Translations under genes and position numbers: made by a program
Shown here: positions 5,772 through 6,199 of the stretch, in pieces
Layout of the letters: each line of letters opens with the position of its first letter
How positions within the stretch are numbered: position 1 is the stretch's first letter
The notes under the pieces: generated by a model
Seen by the model: the letters and a program-made list of their open reading frames with translations, nothing else
The model's database searches: none
Told to the model about the DNA's origin: nothing
Origin: RYN-433 sp036558265
Lineage (GTDB): Bacteria; Planctomycetota; Phycisphaerae; Tepidisphaerales; Tepidisphaeraceae
Assembly (NCBI GenBank): GCA_036558265.1
Contig: DATBFY010000158.1
Location: 1 to 6,199, forward strand
Length of the DNA stretch: 6,199 bases
Direction of reading: 5' to 3'

Positions 5772-6029
5772 TCAACTCTTTTTCGCCGGCTCGTACGCCG
5801 AGCCCTCGTGACCGTCGCCCATGTGCCAGCGGAACGTGGCGAGCGGCTTCCCGACCGGCCGGACCGCGCCACCCGCGCGACGGAGAAGAGCCCGGGCTCC
5901 GGAGGGGGGAACGAAAAGAGGGTGGGGGTTCCAGGAGGCGGGAGAAAACGTTGGGCGCTTATGGTTGTCTCCCGCCCCCTGGCTTTGTCGTTCAGTCAGC
6001 GCCGCCCCGGCCGGTCTCACGGATCGCAC
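5772..6029 (-). CDS. Doubtful 85-codon ORF; only its 3' part looks coding
   Basis: The frame opens at GTG 6029, overlapping the end of the upstream same-strand gene by 38 bp, and stops at TGA 5772-5774. The last 27 or so codons (GKPLATFRWHMGDGHEGSAYEPAKKS) end mostly in G or C and read like a protein terminus. The central section (around 5890-5960) has poor third-position bias and a Pro/Ser/His composition typical of non-coding DNA. A small gccc/gggc hairpin at 5756-5767 follows the stop on the minus strand. It could be a remnant of a decayed gene or chance. No family is recognised. Confidence 0.2.
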   Translation of the reverse strand: MRSVRPAGAALTERQSQGAGDNHKRPTFSPASWNPHPLFVPPSGARALLRRAGGAVRPVGKPLATFRWHMGDGHEGSAYEPAKKS

Positions 6030-6199
6030 GGTCGCGCCACTTGCGAAACCGCTCCCATCCGCCCGCAGCGTCAGGAGCCGACAGGTCCACGAACGTCTTG
6101 GCCGAAATGTCGAAGACCGACCATCCGCGCTTCACGCAGACGGCCGCAAGCGCCGGCCGGGGGTCGCCGTCGCCGCGCACCTCGCCGCCCACCCAGTCG
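5992..6199 (-). CDS. Unrecognised protein, C-terminal end (partial, start outside window)
   Basis: The minus-strand frame is open to the right edge, entering as DWVGGEVRG, and stops at TGA 5992-5994, giving 68 visible residues. Third positions are predominantly G/C and the sequence is well mixed (KRGWSVFDISAKTFVDLSAP, then GWERFRKWRDRAIRE), so it is very likely the end of a real protein. The GTG at 6192 lies inside the frame; nothing suitable for ribosome binding can be seen beyond it, so I treat the gene as continuing outside. I cannot assign a family. It has no membrane segment in the visible part. It points toward gyrA, about 560 bp upstream of it, so it is probably a separate transcription unit. 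Confidence 0.6.
   Translation of the reverse strand, partial: DWVGGEVRGDGDPRPALAAVCVKRGWSVFDISAKTFVDLSAPDAAGGWERFRKWRDRAIRETGRGGAD

Larger units (their letters stand above)
5429..5991. other. Long intergenic region upstream of gyrA, no convincing gene
   Basis: About 560 bp in which the open frames on both strands have weak codon bias and no family resemblance. The gyrA-proximal third is AT-richer than the rest and holds the candidate promoter and leader hairpins. The middle holds a purine-rich direct repeat (5669-5720), the palindrome tcggcc-g-ggccga (5725-5737) and a small gccc/gggc hairpin (5756-5767). The part around 5772-5870 shows a stretch with coding-like third positions on the minus strand, listed separately. 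I see no tRNA or recognisable riboswitch. Confidence 0.6.

Noticed and set aside
5752..5783. aagag ... ctcttttt arrangement resembling a + strand intrinsic terminator
   Set aside because: No + strand gene ends upstream of it and the outer stem is only 5 bp with a long loop.
5449..5872. Two overlapping minus-strand frames in the gyrA upstream region (108 and 105 codons)
   Set aside because: They run through the purine-rich repeat and the promoter region, have Arg/Ser/Pro-rich composition without third-position bias, and share no family pattern.

Overview
The window is GC-rich and holds a bacterial chromosome segment with one anchor gene, a full-length DNA gyrase subunit A (gyrA) on the minus strand. 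Its QRDR wording (HPHGESVIYP), the proline-rich cytoplasmic N-terminus of the neighbouring CPBP protease, the weak ribosome binding sites and the intergenic hairpins all suggest Planctomycetota, possibly the Phycisphaerae side. That placement is recalled from family patterns and was not checked by a search.

Layout from left to right. Positions 1 to about 649 are the 3' part of an IS630-family insertion sequence. The end of its upstream ORF and the DDE-domain ORF lie in different frames and meet at a run of seven A. Positions 650 to 754 are a short non-coding stretch of small inverted repeats. Positions 755 to 1192 (+) encode an unrecognised 145-residue helical protein. A perfect 8-bp hairpin at 1207 to 1225 lies between this gene and the convergent minus-strand gene at 1235 to 2716, a CPBP-family (CAAX protease / Rce1-like) membrane metalloprotease with an unusually long N-terminal part. 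It follows gyrA (2756 to 5428) by 39 bp on the same strand, so the two are probably co-transcribed. From 5429 to 5991 there is about 560 bp with no convincing gene. It holds the gyrA leader, a candidate promoter, several hairpins and a purine-rich direct repeat. The right edge carries the C-terminal end of an unrecognised minus-strand gene that starts outside the window.

How the genes work together: gyrA is housekeeping (supercoiling) and needs GyrB, which is not in the window. The CPBP protease looks like an operon passenger with no evident functional link to gyrase. The IS and the small + strand gene form an accessory patch beside this core. I see no CRISPR array, rRNA, tRNA, toxin-antitoxin pair or recognisable defence system. 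Nothing here convinces me of a previously undescribed system; the findings below are local oddities.
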